Of a DNA stretch of 64,000 nt, positions 51,496-61,198 are shown in pieces; position 1 is the stretch's first letter; every line of letters begins with the position of its first letter. This DNA comes from Bacteroidales bacterium UBA6229 (GTDB lineage Bacteria; Bacteroidota; Bacteroidia; Bacteroidales; F082): the NCBI GenBank assembly GCA_002440975.1, contig DJWN01000021.1, positions 1 through 64,000 on the forward strand, written 5' to 3'. The translations under genes and the position numbers were made by a program. A model generated the notes under the pieces. The model was not told the DNA's origin, made no database searches, and saw nothing but the letters and a program-made list of their open reading frames with translations.

Positions 51496-52926
51496 ATGAA
51501 CAGATTCAGGCAGATCATCACCAGCAATAACTTCCTGTCACTGGCCAATAATGGTCTGGTAGCCATCTTTGCTTTCCTTAGCTTTATCATGTTGGTTCGT
51601 ATGGTGCCTCAGGAAACTTTTGGTGAGTGGGTGCTTTTTATTACGGCTTCAAATTTTATCGACATGCTTCGATTTGGAATTACTCGTACAGCTATTATCC
51701 GGTTTCTGTCGGGTGCCAAACATGGTGAAGCCATGAAGCTAATGGGGGCAAATAACACCATCAACCTCATTTCCACTATTTTACTGGCGTCGATTTTATT
51801 TATCATCTATAATTTTGAGAGCGAATCAATACGGAATTCAGGTTTTGATATGTTTTTTAAATGGTATCCCCTATTGGCGTTTTTAAGCCTTCCTTTCAAT
51901 AATGCACAATCTGTGTTGCAGGCACAGCTCAGATTTGACAAGATGCTCTGGCTAAGGCTTGTTAATGTTGGCACTTTCATGATTTTTTTAGCTGTTAATT
52001 TCTTCCTGAAATATGATATCACAATCATATTATTTGCCTATCTGATAGCCAACATGCTCAGCTCATTATTAGCAAGCAGCTTAAACTGGGATGGAATTCG
52101 TTATATTTTCAAAACCAAAATGGCTGCTGTAAAGATCATTTTGAACTTTGGAAAATACACCACCGGCACACTGATAGGAAGCAACCTGTTAAAAAGTTCC
52201 GACACCTTTATTATAGGCTTAAGTCCTTTTTTAGGCCCATTAGGTGTTGCTTTATATAGTATTCCACTTAAATTAACCGAGATCATCGAAATTCCGCTAA
52301 GGAGTTTTGCAGCTACAGCTTTTCCAGGCATGTCAAAAGCCAGCCTGGAAAACAATACATCCGAAGTGAAAAGAATTTTTTATGCTAATGCAGGCGGAAC
52401 GACCTTCCTGATGATTCCGATGATGTTGTTCAGTTTTATTTTTGCCGAAGAAATTGTCTTTATCCTGGGAGGAAGCGATTATTTGGTGACAGCCAATATC
52501 TTCAGGATATTTTGTGTGTACGGATTAATACTTCCGATTGACCGTTTTATTGGCGTGGCACTGGATAGCGTAAACCAGCCCAAGAGTAATTTTATTAAAG
52601 TGTTGTATATGACAGCAGCCAATATCATTGGAGATTTACTGGTTGTTTTTAGCTTGCCAACACTGATGCTGGGTTTCTCCTTTTTCGTTTTGGTTCTATC
52701 AGGCGTATTTCCGGACAGTGCTTATGATCTGGCTCATGGTTTGACTATTGTAAAAACACTGGAATTTGTTGCAATCGTTACCATTCTTTTTACGCTGATC
52801 GGAATTGCTGTTGGTTTTCATTATTTAAGTAAATCGATAAATATCAAGCTTTTAGATATTTTTAAGGTCGGCTATACCGAAACGTATAAGCTTTTGAATA
52901 TGTATTTGCCACAAAGGAAATTTTAA
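51496..52926 (+). CDS. oligosaccharide flippase, Wzx-type
   Basis: The 476-residue protein has about 12-14 hydrophobic helices with the MOP-superfamily polysaccharide transporter layout: an N-terminal LVRMVPQETFGEWVLF segment (the PxxFG-type motif), a FGKYTTGTLIGSNLLKSSDTFIIG repeat start of the second half and the LGPLGVALYS motif. It should flip undecaprenyl-linked repeat units to the periplasm. It begins 8 bases after the Wzz/Wzc gene and is followed by a Wzy-like polymerase, completing a Wzx/Wzy system. Confidence 0.88.
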   Translation: MNRFRQIITSNNFLSLANNGLVAIFAFLSFIMLVRMVPQETFGEWVLFITASNFIDMLRFGITRTAIIRFLSGAKHGEAMKLMGANNTINLISTILLASILFIIYNFESESIRNSGFDMFFKWYPLLAFLSLPFNNAQSVLQAQLRFDKMLWLRLVNVGTFMIFLAVNFFLKYDITIILFAYLIANMLSSLLASSLNWDGIRYIFKTKMAAVKIILNFGKYTTGTLIGSNLLKSSDTFIIGLSPFLGPLGVALYSIPLKLTEIIEIPLRSFAATAFPGMSKASLENNTSEVKRIFYANAGGTTFLMIPMMLFSFIFAEEIVFILGGSDYLVTANIFRIFCVYGLILPIDRFIGVALDSVNQPKSNFIKVLYMTAANIIGDLLVVFSLPTLMLGFSFFVLVLSGVFPDSAYDLAHGLTIVKTLEFVAIVTILFTLIGIAVGFHYLSKSINIKLLDIFKVGYTETYKLLNMYLPQRKF

Positions 52927-52944
52927 TTTTAGTAATTTTATGCA

Positions 52945-54441
52945 ATGATGTTTTCTTTTCTAAAGGATAAAATAGGTTCAGATAAACTGCAGCATCCACT
53001 GGTGTTGGCTGCCTTGTTTCTTGTTACCATTATCCTGGGAATAATTATTGCTAAAGGAGGCATCCTGATTGCAGCAGCATTGGTTGCGCTATTTCCTGTA
53101 ATCATTTATTTTAACAGATTTTTCAGCAATCCCAGGATAGGAATTTATACGATTATTATACTGGGGTTTATTGCAATTGGACTAACCCGCTATATTCGAA
53201 ATATCCCTTTTGGTCTTTCCGTTGACGGGTTTCTTGTGTTGACTTATGTCGCTGTTTTTTTTAGGTATTTTAATGATGGAATCAAATGGCAAAATGCCAA
53301 CAGAGACCTTACCTATCTGGCCGTTATTTGGTTTGCGTACTCATTCTTGCAGCTATTCAACCCTGAGGCACTTAGCCGTACTGCCTGGTTTTATGCCATG
53401 CGTGGGATTAGTTTGTATATGTTATTATTGGTTCCACTAAGCTTCATGATTTTCAACAGATTAAGGTTCTTATATATGTTTTTGTACTTGTGGGGTATTT
53501 TCTCGATATTGGGCACACTCAAAGGTTTGCAACAATTATATATCGGACCCGACAGTGCCGAACAATTCTGGCTTGATACAGTGGGCGGTGTCACACATAT
53601 CCTTTTTGGAGAGCTTCGAGTGTTCTCCTTCTTTAGTGATGCAGGTCAGTTTGGTGCTGCACAGGGAGCAGCAGGCATTGTTGGATTTCTGGTTGCATTA
53701 AATATCAAAGGACTTCATAATAAAATTTTCTTTTTGATTATGGGGGTTATGGGCTTGTGGGGAATGATGATTTCTGGTACACGCGGTGCTATGATAGTAC
53801 CGATGGTGGCAGGCATTACTTATATTGTGCACAGGAAAAACTTTAGGGTATTATTCATTGGAGGTTTCATACTGGCACTTGTTTACGTATTTTTTGCTTA
53901 CACCTATATTGGACAGAGCAACTCACAGATCAGACGTATGCGAACGGCCTTCAGGCCCGAAGAAGATGAATCCTATCTCGTTAGGATCGAAAACAGGAAA
54001 ATTCTGTCGGGATATCTTTCTACACGACCATTTGGCGGGGGCATTGGAAGTGCCGGCGACTGGGGTAAACGATTTTCGCCTCAGGGCTTTCTGGCACAAA
54101 TTGCTACAGATAGCTGGTATGTGCAAATCTGGGCAGAGCAGGGCATCATTGGTTTGATCCTTCATCTTTCAATTCTAACATTTATTCTGATCAAGGGTTC
54201 TTACCTTATTATGTTTAAGCTCAAAGAACAAGAAATCAGGGGCATAATGAGTGCCCTCATGGCCGGATTTACAGGCATCATGGGGGCTAGTTACGGTAAT
54301 GGAGTTTTGGGCCAGATGCCCACAGGTATCTTGATCTATATCAGCTGGGCGATGATTTTTATGAGCAGACAATTAGAAAGAGAATATACTTATCTACTTG
54401 GTCAGGGAAAATCGCCCTGGTCGTTGGATAATAAAACCTGA
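52945..54441 (+). CDS. O-antigen polymerase/ligase family protein (Wzy-like)
   Basis: The 498-residue protein has about 12 predicted helices and a large periplasmic loop with the Wzy_C-like segment MISGTRGAMIVPMVAG (start of the conserved helix) and RIENRKILSGYLSTRPFGGGIGSAG, typical of O-antigen ligase/polymerase proteins. It most likely polymerises flipped repeat units; ligase activity to lipid A cannot be excluded from sequence. It follows the flippase after 18 bases. Between it and the next gene lies a 59-base gap with only a weak hairpin. Confidence 0.85.
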   Translation: MMFSFLKDKIGSDKLQHPLVLAALFLVTIILGIIIAKGGILIAAALVALFPVIIYFNRFFSNPRIGIYTIIILGFIAIGLTRYIRNIPFGLSVDGFLVLTYVAVFFRYFNDGIKWQNANRDLTYLAVIWFAYSFLQLFNPEALSRTAWFYAMRGISLYMLLLVPLSFMIFNRLRFLYMFLYLWGIFSILGTLKGLQQLYIGPDSAEQFWLDTVGGVTHILFGELRVFSFFSDAGQFGAAQGAAGIVGFLVALNIKGLHNKIFFLIMGVMGLWGMMISGTRGAMIVPMVAGITYIVHRKNFRVLFIGGFILALVYVFFAYTYIGQSNSQIRRMRTAFRPEEDESYLVRIENRKILSGYLSTRPFGGGIGSAGDWGKRFSPQGFLAQIATDSWYVQIWAEQGIIGLILHLSILTFILIKGSYLIMFKLKEQEIRGIMSALMAGFTGIMGASYGNGVLGQMPTGILIYISWAMIFMSRQLEREYTYLLGQGKSPWSLDNKT

Positions 54442-54500
54442 AATGTTTTGAAACTTAAGGTTTTTTAAGCTATTTTCGATGTTTATATTAAGCCAGTCCT

Positions 54501-55418
54501 ATGGAACAAAGTACACCGCAAGCCAATAAATGGCCATTAGTTTCAATTATAACCGTAAACTACAACCAAAGTGGTGTTACCCTGGAATTTTTAAAATCTT
54601 TAGAATCATGCACTTATCCAAATTATGAAGTGTGGGTGGTTGATAATGCCTCACCAAATGATAATCCCGATCAGATAAAAGAAATCTTCCCGGAAATTAA
54701 ACTTATCAAAACAAAAGAAAATCTTGGTTTTGCCGGGGGCAATAATGTGGCAGTAAAACAAGCCAAAGGCAAATACCTGCTTTTTATCAATAATGATACA
54801 GAAGTAGAAGCTGATTTTTTGCAGCCCCTGGTTCAGCTTCTCGAAGAAAACCCGGAAATAGGAATGGTAAGCCCAAAGATTCATTATTTTCATACCCCAA
54901 ATATATTTCAATATGCAGGCTTCACTCCGATCAACCGAATAACTATACGCAATCATGCGATAGGTTTTGGTGAAGTGGATAAGGGTCAGTACGATCATAC
55001 CGTTCAAACAGGCTCTATTTTTGGAGCCGCCATGCTGGTGCCACGCAAAGTGATTGAGGAAGCAGGTATGATGGACGAAATATTTTTTCTGTATTACGAA
55101 GAACACGACTGGGCGGCACGCATTGAACGAGCCGGTTTTAAACTCTATTTTGATGGCCGTTCCCTGGTAAAACATAAAGAATCCATCTCAACAGTAAAAG
55201 ACAGTCCCTTTCAAATCTTTTACCTCAACCGCGGTAGGATATTGTATGCTCGTCGGAACAACAAAGGAGTAATAAAACTTTTAAGTCTGCTATTCCTGAA
55301 TTTGATTAGTATGCCCAAAATAATGCTATTTTATGCGCTCAAAGGAAAGATGAATCTTTCAAAAGCTGTTTGCAAGGCAGTATGGTGGAATCTGACACAT
55401 AAAGCTGAAAATAAATAA
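54501..55418 (+). CDS. family 2 glycosyltransferase, soluble (pair A, first gene)
   Basis: The 305-residue GT-A enzyme has SIITVNYNQSGVTLEFL, VDNASPNDN, NLGFAGGNN and the DxD-type motif FINNDTEVE, followed by YEEHDWAARIERAGF with the likely acidic base region. It resembles rhamnosyltransferase-like GT2 enzymes. Sugar unknown. It is about 50 percent identical by eye to the protein encoded at 56660, and each is followed by a membrane GT2 gene, so the two-gene module has been duplicated. It starts the glycosyltransferase part of the operon. Confidence 0.9.
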   Translation: MEQSTPQANKWPLVSIITVNYNQSGVTLEFLKSLESCTYPNYEVWVVDNASPNDNPDQIKEIFPEIKLIKTKENLGFAGGNNVAVKQAKGKYLLFINNDTEVEADFLQPLVQLLEENPEIGMVSPKIHYFHTPNIFQYAGFTPINRITIRNHAIGFGEVDKGQYDHTVQTGSIFGAAMLVPRKVIEEAGMMDEIFFLYYEEHDWAARIERAGFKLYFDGRSLVKHKESISTVKDSPFQIFYLNRGRILYARRNNKGVIKLLSLLFLNLISMPKIMLFYALKGKMNLSKAVCKAVWWNLTHKAENK

Positions 55419-55422
55419 TCCA

Positions 55423-56652
55423 ATGGCAATCCTTCGAATTCTACTGATAATGCTGGAACTGATAGTGTATGCCTATCTTGTATTTGCTGTGCTCTACCTC
55501 ACAATCTTCGGGTTTGCCTCACTTTTTAAGAAAAAACTGCCCAAGAAAAAACAGGATAAAATGCGCAAGTTTGCAGTGATGATTCCCGGATATAAGGAAG
55601 ATATCGTAATTGTTGATGTGGCAAAAGACGCACTCAGGCAGCATTATCCAAAAGATTTATTTGAGGTAATTGTGATAGCTGACTCGTTTAAACCAGAAAC
55701 ACTGGAAGCACTTCATAAGCTCCCAATTCGTGTTGAAGTTGTTGTTTTTGAGGTAAGTAAAAAATCAAAAGCCCTAAATAAATGTATGGCATCTATAGGC
55801 GATGATTATGATGTAGCCATGATTTTGGACGCGGACAATATTATGGCTCCAGATGTTTTGCATAAAATCAATGAGGCTTTCAACAGAGGATTTTTGGCAG
55901 TGCAGGGTCATCGAACTGCAAAAAACACCAATACAAGTTTTGCAATTCTGGATGCAATCAGCGAAGAAATCAACAACACCATTTTTAGGAAAGGACATCG
56001 GGTTTTAGGTTTGTCCTCGGCTCTTATTGGTTCGGGAATGGCCATCGACTACAAGATATACAAGGCATTTATGTCCGAAATTGATTCCGTTGGCGAAGAT
56101 AAAGAACTGGAAATGCGTTTACTAAAGAATGGATATGCCATTGAATATGTTGAAGATGCATATGTTTATGACGAAAAAACTTCACAATCCAAAGTTTTTG
56201 TAAACCAGCGACGGCGCTGGATAGCAGCTCAGTTGCTTCATTTCCGCGATTATTTCGTTCCGGGCTTTGTCCATTTGTTAAAAACTGGAAATATTGATTT
56301 TTTTGATAAGGTTTTGCAGATGATTCAACCGCCCCGCATCTTATTAAGTGGAATTTTATTTTTGTTAAGCTTTAGTTCTGCTATTGTTTATTTCTTTGAT
56401 ATACAAATTATTAGCAAATGGTTTGTCCTCGATTTTAACTATTGGTTTCCACTTTTGATCATCACCGGAGTGATTTTACTGATTTCTGTTCCTCGCAGGT
56501 TTTACAATACAAAAACCTATAAAGCACTGCTCTCCCTGCCTGCCGGTTTTGTGTTAATGCTACTTAGTTTATTCAAAGTGAAAGGAGCCGGAAGCCGCTT
56601 TATACATACAACGCATTCGCATACCGGCACAGTAAACAAGAAGGATAAATAA
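55423..56652 (+). CDS. membrane-bound family 2 glycosyltransferase (pair A, second gene)
   Basis: The 409-residue protein has an N-terminal helix (about 4-30), a GT-A domain with VMIPGYKEDIVIV, IADSFKPETLE, ILDADNIM and the QRRRW motif (NQRRRWIAAQLL) characteristic of processive-type GT2 enzymes, and three C-terminal helices. The EDKELEMRLL segment carries the TED-like base. It is closely related to the protein at 57577. Such enzymes add sugars from the cytoplasmic side, sometimes processively; here a role in building the repeat unit is likely. Four bases separate it from the previous gene. Confidence 0.9.
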   Translation: MAILRILLIMLELIVYAYLVFAVLYLTIFGFASLFKKKLPKKKQDKMRKFAVMIPGYKEDIVIVDVAKDALRQHYPKDLFEVIVIADSFKPETLEALHKLPIRVEVVVFEVSKKSKALNKCMASIGDDYDVAMILDADNIMAPDVLHKINEAFNRGFLAVQGHRTAKNTNTSFAILDAISEEINNTIFRKGHRVLGLSSALIGSGMAIDYKIYKAFMSEIDSVGEDKELEMRLLKNGYAIEYVEDAYVYDEKTSQSKVFVNQRRRWIAAQLLHFRDYFVPGFVHLLKTGNIDFFDKVLQMIQPPRILLSGILFLLSFSSAIVYFFDIQIISKWFVLDFNYWFPLLIITGVILLISVPRRFYNTKTYKALLSLPAGFVLMLLSLFKVKGAGSRFIHTTHSHTGTVNKKDK

Positions 56653-56659
56653 ACTTACC

Positions 56660-57580
56660 ATGTCAAAACAGTTTCCATTAGTCTCCATTATTACGGTCAA
56701 CTATAACCAGGCCGAAGTAAGCTGTGCACTGATGGAATCACTGAATAAAATTACCTATCCGAACTTTGAAGTAATCGTTATTGATAATGCTTCCCATGAG
56801 GATGATGCCACGCTTATCAAACAACGCTATCCAAACATTATTTTCATCCAAAATCCTATAAACTACGGTTTTGCAGCCGGAAATAATTTTGGCCTGATGC
56901 GTGCCCGTGGCAAATATGTGCTACTCCTGAATAACGACATTGAGGTGCCTGCAAACTTCATGGAACCTTTGGTTGAAAAGCTGGAAAAGAATCCACATAT
57001 TGGTGCCGTAAGCCCGAAGATTAAATTTTACTATCAACCGGATACCATTCAATATGCCGGCTATACACCGATTAACTATATCACCATGCGAAATACTGCC
57101 ATTGGCTACTGGCAAAAAGATAAGGGTCAGTTTGATGAAGATCGCGAGACAGCCTATGCACACGGAGCTGCCATGCTGGTGCCAATGGAGGTGGTTAAAA
57201 AGGTGGGCCTGATGTCGTACATCTTCTTTCTCTATTATGAAGAATCCGATTGGTGTGCACGCATCAAAGCCGCAGGATACCAGATTTGGTTTGTTCACAA
57301 CAGCTATGTTTTGCACAAGGAATCTGTAAGCACTGGTCGTTTGAGTGCATTAAAAATTTATTACCAGAACAGAAACCGCATTGTTTTTATGCGCCGAAAC
57401 GTAAAAGGGAAAACATTCATTCTTGGTATATTGTATCAGCTGTTTATTGCCATACCCAAAAATGCTTTTCAATTTTTATTCAAAGGCAAACCTAAATTGT
57501 TTTACGCTTATTATCAAGCTATTGGATGGAATATCAAACATCTTTTTGATGCCGAAATTCACGAAAACCCTCAGTTATGA
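56660..57580 (+). CDS. family 2 glycosyltransferase, soluble (pair B, first gene)
   Basis: The 306-residue GT-A enzyme parallels the protein at 54501 along its length: SIITVNYNQAEV, IDNASHEDD, NYGFAAGNN, LLNNDIEV, VSPKIKFYYQPDTIQYAGYTPINYIT and YEESDWCARIKAAGY. Differences concentrate in the acceptor-side loops, as expected if the copies have acquired different linkage or acceptor specificity. It overlaps the next gene by four bases (ATGA). Confidence 0.9.
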   Translation: MSKQFPLVSIITVNYNQAEVSCALMESLNKITYPNFEVIVIDNASHEDDATLIKQRYPNIIFIQNPINYGFAAGNNFGLMRARGKYVLLLNNDIEVPANFMEPLVEKLEKNPHIGAVSPKIKFYYQPDTIQYAGYTPINYITMRNTAIGYWQKDKGQFDEDRETAYAHGAAMLVPMEVVKKVGLMSYIFFLYYEESDWCARIKAAGYQIWFVHNSYVLHKESVSTGRLSALKIYYQNRNRIVFMRRNVKGKTFILGILYQLFIAIPKNAFQFLFKGKPKLFYAYYQAIGWNIKHLFDAEIHENPQL

Positions 57581-58785
57581 ATTTACTCAACGACCTTGGC
57601 ATCTTCATTCAGATTGTTTTGCTCTTTTACCTTGGAGGATCGGCATTTTATCTGTTTATTTTTGCATTGTTTTCAGTTTTTCCACTGAAAACTCATCCAC
57701 CGGTTGACTTCAAAAAAAGACGCTTTGCTGTTCTTATCCCGGGATATATGGAGGATGAAGTAATCTTTGAAGTTGTAAAACATGCCTTACAGCAAAACTA
57801 TCCCACAGATTTTTATGATGTAGTAGTGATTGCGGATAGATTTAAATCAGAAACAATTGAAAAACTAAGCCAATACCCCATTATCCTTTTCAACGAAAGC
57901 TTTGCAATTAGTACAAAAACAAGAGCACTCAATCATGCACTTCGTTCGCTACCCGAAAACCAGTATGATGTTGCTGTTATTCTGGATGCCGATAACTTAA
58001 TGGAAAAAGACTTTCTGGCAAAGCTCAACGATGCCTTCTCCTACCCGTATCAAGCCATACAGGCACATCGGGTAGCTAAAAACATGAACACAAATTTTGC
58101 TATTTTAGATGCTGTTAGTGAAGAAATCAACAATAATATTTTCAGGAAAGGGCACTGCAAAATGGGTTTGTCCAGTGCTTTGATTGGTTCGGCAATGGCC
58201 TTTAGGTATCATTTTTTTAAACAATTGATGGAAGATGTGGAAGTTGTTGGTGGATTTGATAAAGAATTGGAACTAAGATTATTATACAACAATCACCTCA
58301 TTCATTACCTGGATGATGCTTATGTTTTGGACGAAAAGGTTCAAAATGTGAAGGTCTTTACCCGCCAACGCAGAAGGTGGCTTTCGGCTCAGTTTCATTA
58401 TTTTGGCAGGCACTTTCGACCTGCGATTGCTGCTTTGTTTTTAAAAGGAAACATCGACTATTTCAATAAAGCCTTTCAATACATCCAGCTTCCACGAATA
58501 CTATTGCTTGGTTTATTGGTTTTTATCAGCCTTATCTCGCTTTTTGTCAACCCATTAATCCTTTCAATTGGCTGGCTGATGGCTACATTTTTTATAATTT
58601 CGGCTTTGTTGTTAGCTACACCACGCAAGTTTTATAACTTAAACACCCTTAAAGCTTTAACAGCTCTTCCACTTGGTTTTGCGTACATGATAATTTCACT
58701 TTTTCGCATCAGGGGAGCCAATAAACAGTTTATTCATACAAAACATACTTACAACGCCTTTCAAATCAAAAAGAAAGATCGTTAA
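57577..58785 (+). CDS. membrane-bound family 2 glycosyltransferase (pair B, second gene)
   Basis: The 402-residue protein parallels the one at 55423: N-terminal helix, VLIPGYMEDEVIFEV, IADRFKSETIEKL, ILDADNLM, DKELELRLL and RQRRRWLSAQFHYF, then C-terminal helices ending in LFRIRGANKQFIHTKHT (compare LFKVKGAGSRFIHTTHS in pair A). It lacks no expected motif. Donor and acceptor are unknown. The gene ends 26 bases before the GT4 gene. Confidence 0.9.
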   Translation: MNLLNDLGIFIQIVLLFYLGGSAFYLFIFALFSVFPLKTHPPVDFKKRRFAVLIPGYMEDEVIFEVVKHALQQNYPTDFYDVVVIADRFKSETIEKLSQYPIILFNESFAISTKTRALNHALRSLPENQYDVAVILDADNLMEKDFLAKLNDAFSYPYQAIQAHRVAKNMNTNFAILDAVSEEINNNIFRKGHCKMGLSSALIGSAMAFRYHFFKQLMEDVEVVGGFDKELELRLLYNNHLIHYLDDAYVLDEKVQNVKVFTRQRRRWLSAQFHYFGRHFRPAIAALFLKGNIDYFNKAFQYIQLPRILLLGLLVFISLISLFVNPLILSIGWLMATFFIISALLLATPRKFYNLNTLKALTALPLGFAYMIISLFRIRGANKQFIHTKHTYNAFQIKKKDR

Positions 58786-58811
58786 TTTGTAAGCTGCAAA
58801 AATCAATTCAA

Positions 58812-59960
58812 ATGAAAATAGCAATTGAAGGTCAACGTTTGTTTCGGGTAAAAAAGCACGGCATGGATATGGTTGCTCTTGAATTAATCAAAAACCTACA
58901 ACTAATTGATAAAGAGAATACTTATTACATTTTTGTGAAACCTGATGAGGACGGAAGTTGCATTCCTGCATCAGACAATTTTCATATCATCCCACTTCAG
59001 GGTGGTGCCTATCCTGTTTGGGAGCAGAAATCCCTTCCCGATGCTGCGAAACAATATGGCTGCGATCTTTTGCATTGCACAAGCAACACTGCCCCAATGA
59101 AATCGCCGGTGCCGCTAATAATTACACTTCATGATATTATTTACCTCGAAAGCATTAGCATTTTCAAAAAAGGTGGCACCTGGTATCAGAAACTTGGAAA
59201 TATGTACCGGCGTTTTGTGGTGCCCCGCGTAGTAAAAAGGAGTAAAAAAATCATTACGGTTTCGCATTTCGAAAAAAACAGAATCAGGGAGTTTTTTGGT
59301 TTTCCGGAAAGTGACGACCGGCTGGTTGCTGTTTATAATGGTGTGAGCGAACATTTTAAACCCGTTACCAATCAAATTGAACTAAGACGCATCAAGGAAA
59401 AATATCATTTACCTGACCAATTTTTGTTCTTCCTCGGAAACACCGATCCAAAGAAAAATACAAAGGGAGTTTTAAAAGCTTTTTCTGATTTCCGGAAGAA
59501 AAGCAATACGCAGCTTAAACTAGTCATGCTCGATTACGACAGAGAAGCCTTGGATAAATTGCTGGCTGAGATCAATGATAAACAGCTCATCAATCACATC
59601 CACCTCACCGGATATGTCGTAAACACCGAGCTGCCGGCAATTTACAGCCAGGCAAGTCTCTTTTTGTATCCCTCTCTGCGCGAAAGCTTTGGCATTCCAA
59701 TGTTAGAAGCCATGCGATGCGGAGTTCCGGTTATTACTTCCAACACCTCCAGTATGCCCGAAGTTGCGGGAGATGCCGCTCACTTTGTTGATCCTTACAA
59801 ACCGGAAGAAATCACACAAGCTATTGAACTGCTCCTCACGGATGAAGCTAAAAGAAAAGAACTTATTGAAAAAGGTTTTAAGAGATCGGCAGCTTTTTCG
59901 TGGAAAGCCATGGCAGAAGACGTCCTGAAATTATACGAACAGATTGTAAAACCGAATTAA
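58812..59960 (+). CDS. GT4 glycosyltransferase, mannosyltransferase-like
   Basis: The 382-residue GT-B enzyme has IEGQRLFRVKKHGMDMVALEL at the N-terminus, ITLHDIIYLE, ITVSHFEKNRI, FLGNTDPKKNTKGVLKAF and the donor-site SLRESFGIPMLEAMRCG (near 288-305) with the EX7E pair. This pattern is typical of GT4 mannosyl-/rhamnosyltransferases of polysaccharide clusters. It is cytosolic and probably adds one residue to the lipid-linked repeat. Confidence 0.88.
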   Translation: MKIAIEGQRLFRVKKHGMDMVALELIKNLQLIDKENTYYIFVKPDEDGSCIPASDNFHIIPLQGGAYPVWEQKSLPDAAKQYGCDLLHCTSNTAPMKSPVPLIITLHDIIYLESISIFKKGGTWYQKLGNMYRRFVVPRVVKRSKKIITVSHFEKNRIREFFGFPESDDRLVAVYNGVSEHFKPVTNQIELRRIKEKYHLPDQFLFFLGNTDPKKNTKGVLKAFSDFRKKSNTQLKLVMLDYDREALDKLLAEINDKQLINHIHLTGYVVNTELPAIYSQASLFLYPSLRESFGIPMLEAMRCGVPVITSNTSSMPEVAGDAAHFVDPYKPEEITQAIELLLTDEAKRKELIEKGFKRSAAFSWKAMAEDVLKLYEQIVKPN

Positions 59961-59971
59961 AGCTCAAGATT

Positions 59972-61174
59972 ATGATCCAAAATCGTGATTTTATCATCGT
60001 TGGCCTGCAGGCACTTGATAGCCGGATAGGAAGCAATTGCATCAATATTGCACACGAAATTGCCCGTCATAACAGGGTTTTGTATGTGAATTACCCCTTG
60101 GATCGCCTCACCAAAATCAGAGAAAAAAATGATCCGCTGATTCAAAAACGAATTCGGATAAACAAAGGTGAAGAACCTGAATTGGTGAAGGTTAGCGAAA
60201 ATTTGTGGAACCTTTTTCCGAAAACAACTCTGGAATCGATCAGCCAGCTTCCGTTTGATGGCTTGTTCGACTTTTTTAATAAGATCAACAACAAACGTTT
60301 TGCACGTGAGATAAAGAAAGCCATTGACACTCTTGGTTTTTCTAACTATTTCATTTTCAACGACAGCGATATGTTCAGAAGCTTCTACTTAAAGGAAATG
60401 CTCAAGCCTGAATTGTATATTTACTATACGCGTGATAACCTGATTGCTGTAGATTTCTGGAAAAAGCAAGGCATTCGTATTGAAGCAGCATTGATGAAAA
60501 AAGCTGATTTAGTAGTCGCTAACTCAACCTATCTGGCCGAACATGCTGGCCAATTCAACCCACATTCTTATTATGTTGGACAGGGATGTGATGTCAGCTT
60601 GTTTGATGAAAAACTCGTGAAAGAAAAACCTGCTGATTTACAGCCTGTTCCCAGCCCCGTCATTGGCTATATCGGTGCCTTGTTTTCACTTCGTTTGGAT
60701 ATTGGCGTTCTGGAATACCTGGCCGAGCAACGCCCTGATTGGTCAATTGTGCTTGTTGGCCCGGAGGATGAAGCCTTCAAAGCCAGTAAATTGCATCAAA
60801 TGACTAATGTTCATTTTTTAGGTTCCAAGCCCATGGAAACACTACCCTCCTATCTCAACTGCTTTGATGTGGCCTTAAATCCTCAAAAGCTGAACGAGGT
60901 TACCATTGGCAATTATCCCAGAAAAATTGATGAATACCTCGCCATGGGCAAACCAACTGTTGCCACGCGAACCAAAGCAATGGAAGTATTTGAAGATCAC
61001 ACTTATCTGGCTGAAACTAAAGAAGATTACCTGAAATTAGTTGAAAAGGCACTGAAGGAAAACAGTCCGGAAAAAGCTGAAGCAAGAAGTGTTTTTGCCA
61101 GAAGTCATACCTGGGAAAACAATGTGGCTGAAATTTACAAGCGTATTATTCAGATATTGCAATCTCCTGAATGA
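59972..61174 (+). CDS. GT-B glycosyltransferase, TuaH/GT4-like
   Basis: The 400-residue protein starts MIQNRDFIIVGLQALDSRIGSN, has a conserved LYVNYPLDR segment, YTRDNLIAVDFW, VVANSTYLAEHAGQ, VGQGCDVSLF, PVIGYIGALF and ALNPQKLNE with YPRKIDEYLAMGKP at the donor site. It resembles TuaH-like and related GT4 enzymes. The start at 59972 is preferred because an upstream in-frame ATG at 59900 lies inside the previous gene and adds a basic, unrelated 24 residues. Sugar unknown. Confidence 0.85.
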   Translation: MIQNRDFIIVGLQALDSRIGSNCINIAHEIARHNRVLYVNYPLDRLTKIREKNDPLIQKRIRINKGEEPELVKVSENLWNLFPKTTLESISQLPFDGLFDFFNKINNKRFAREIKKAIDTLGFSNYFIFNDSDMFRSFYLKEMLKPELYIYYTRDNLIAVDFWKKQGIRIEAALMKKADLVVANSTYLAEHAGQFNPHSYYVGQGCDVSLFDEKLVKEKPADLQPVPSPVIGYIGALFSLRLDIGVLEYLAEQRPDWSIVLVGPEDEAFKASKLHQMTNVHFLGSKPMETLPSYLNCFDVALNPQKLNEVTIGNYPRKIDEYLAMGKPTVATRTKAMEVFEDHTYLAETKEDYLKLVEKALKENSPEKAEARSVFARSHTWENNVAEIYKRIIQILQSPE

Positions 61175-61198
61175 TTTTCATCATTAAAAAACAAAGAC

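Noticed and set aside
54442..54500. Hairpin CTTAA/TTAAG after the Wzy-like gene as terminator or promoter
   Set aside because: The stem is only 5 AT-rich pairs, no T run follows it and no TAnnTTTG box is present; the operon most likely continues.
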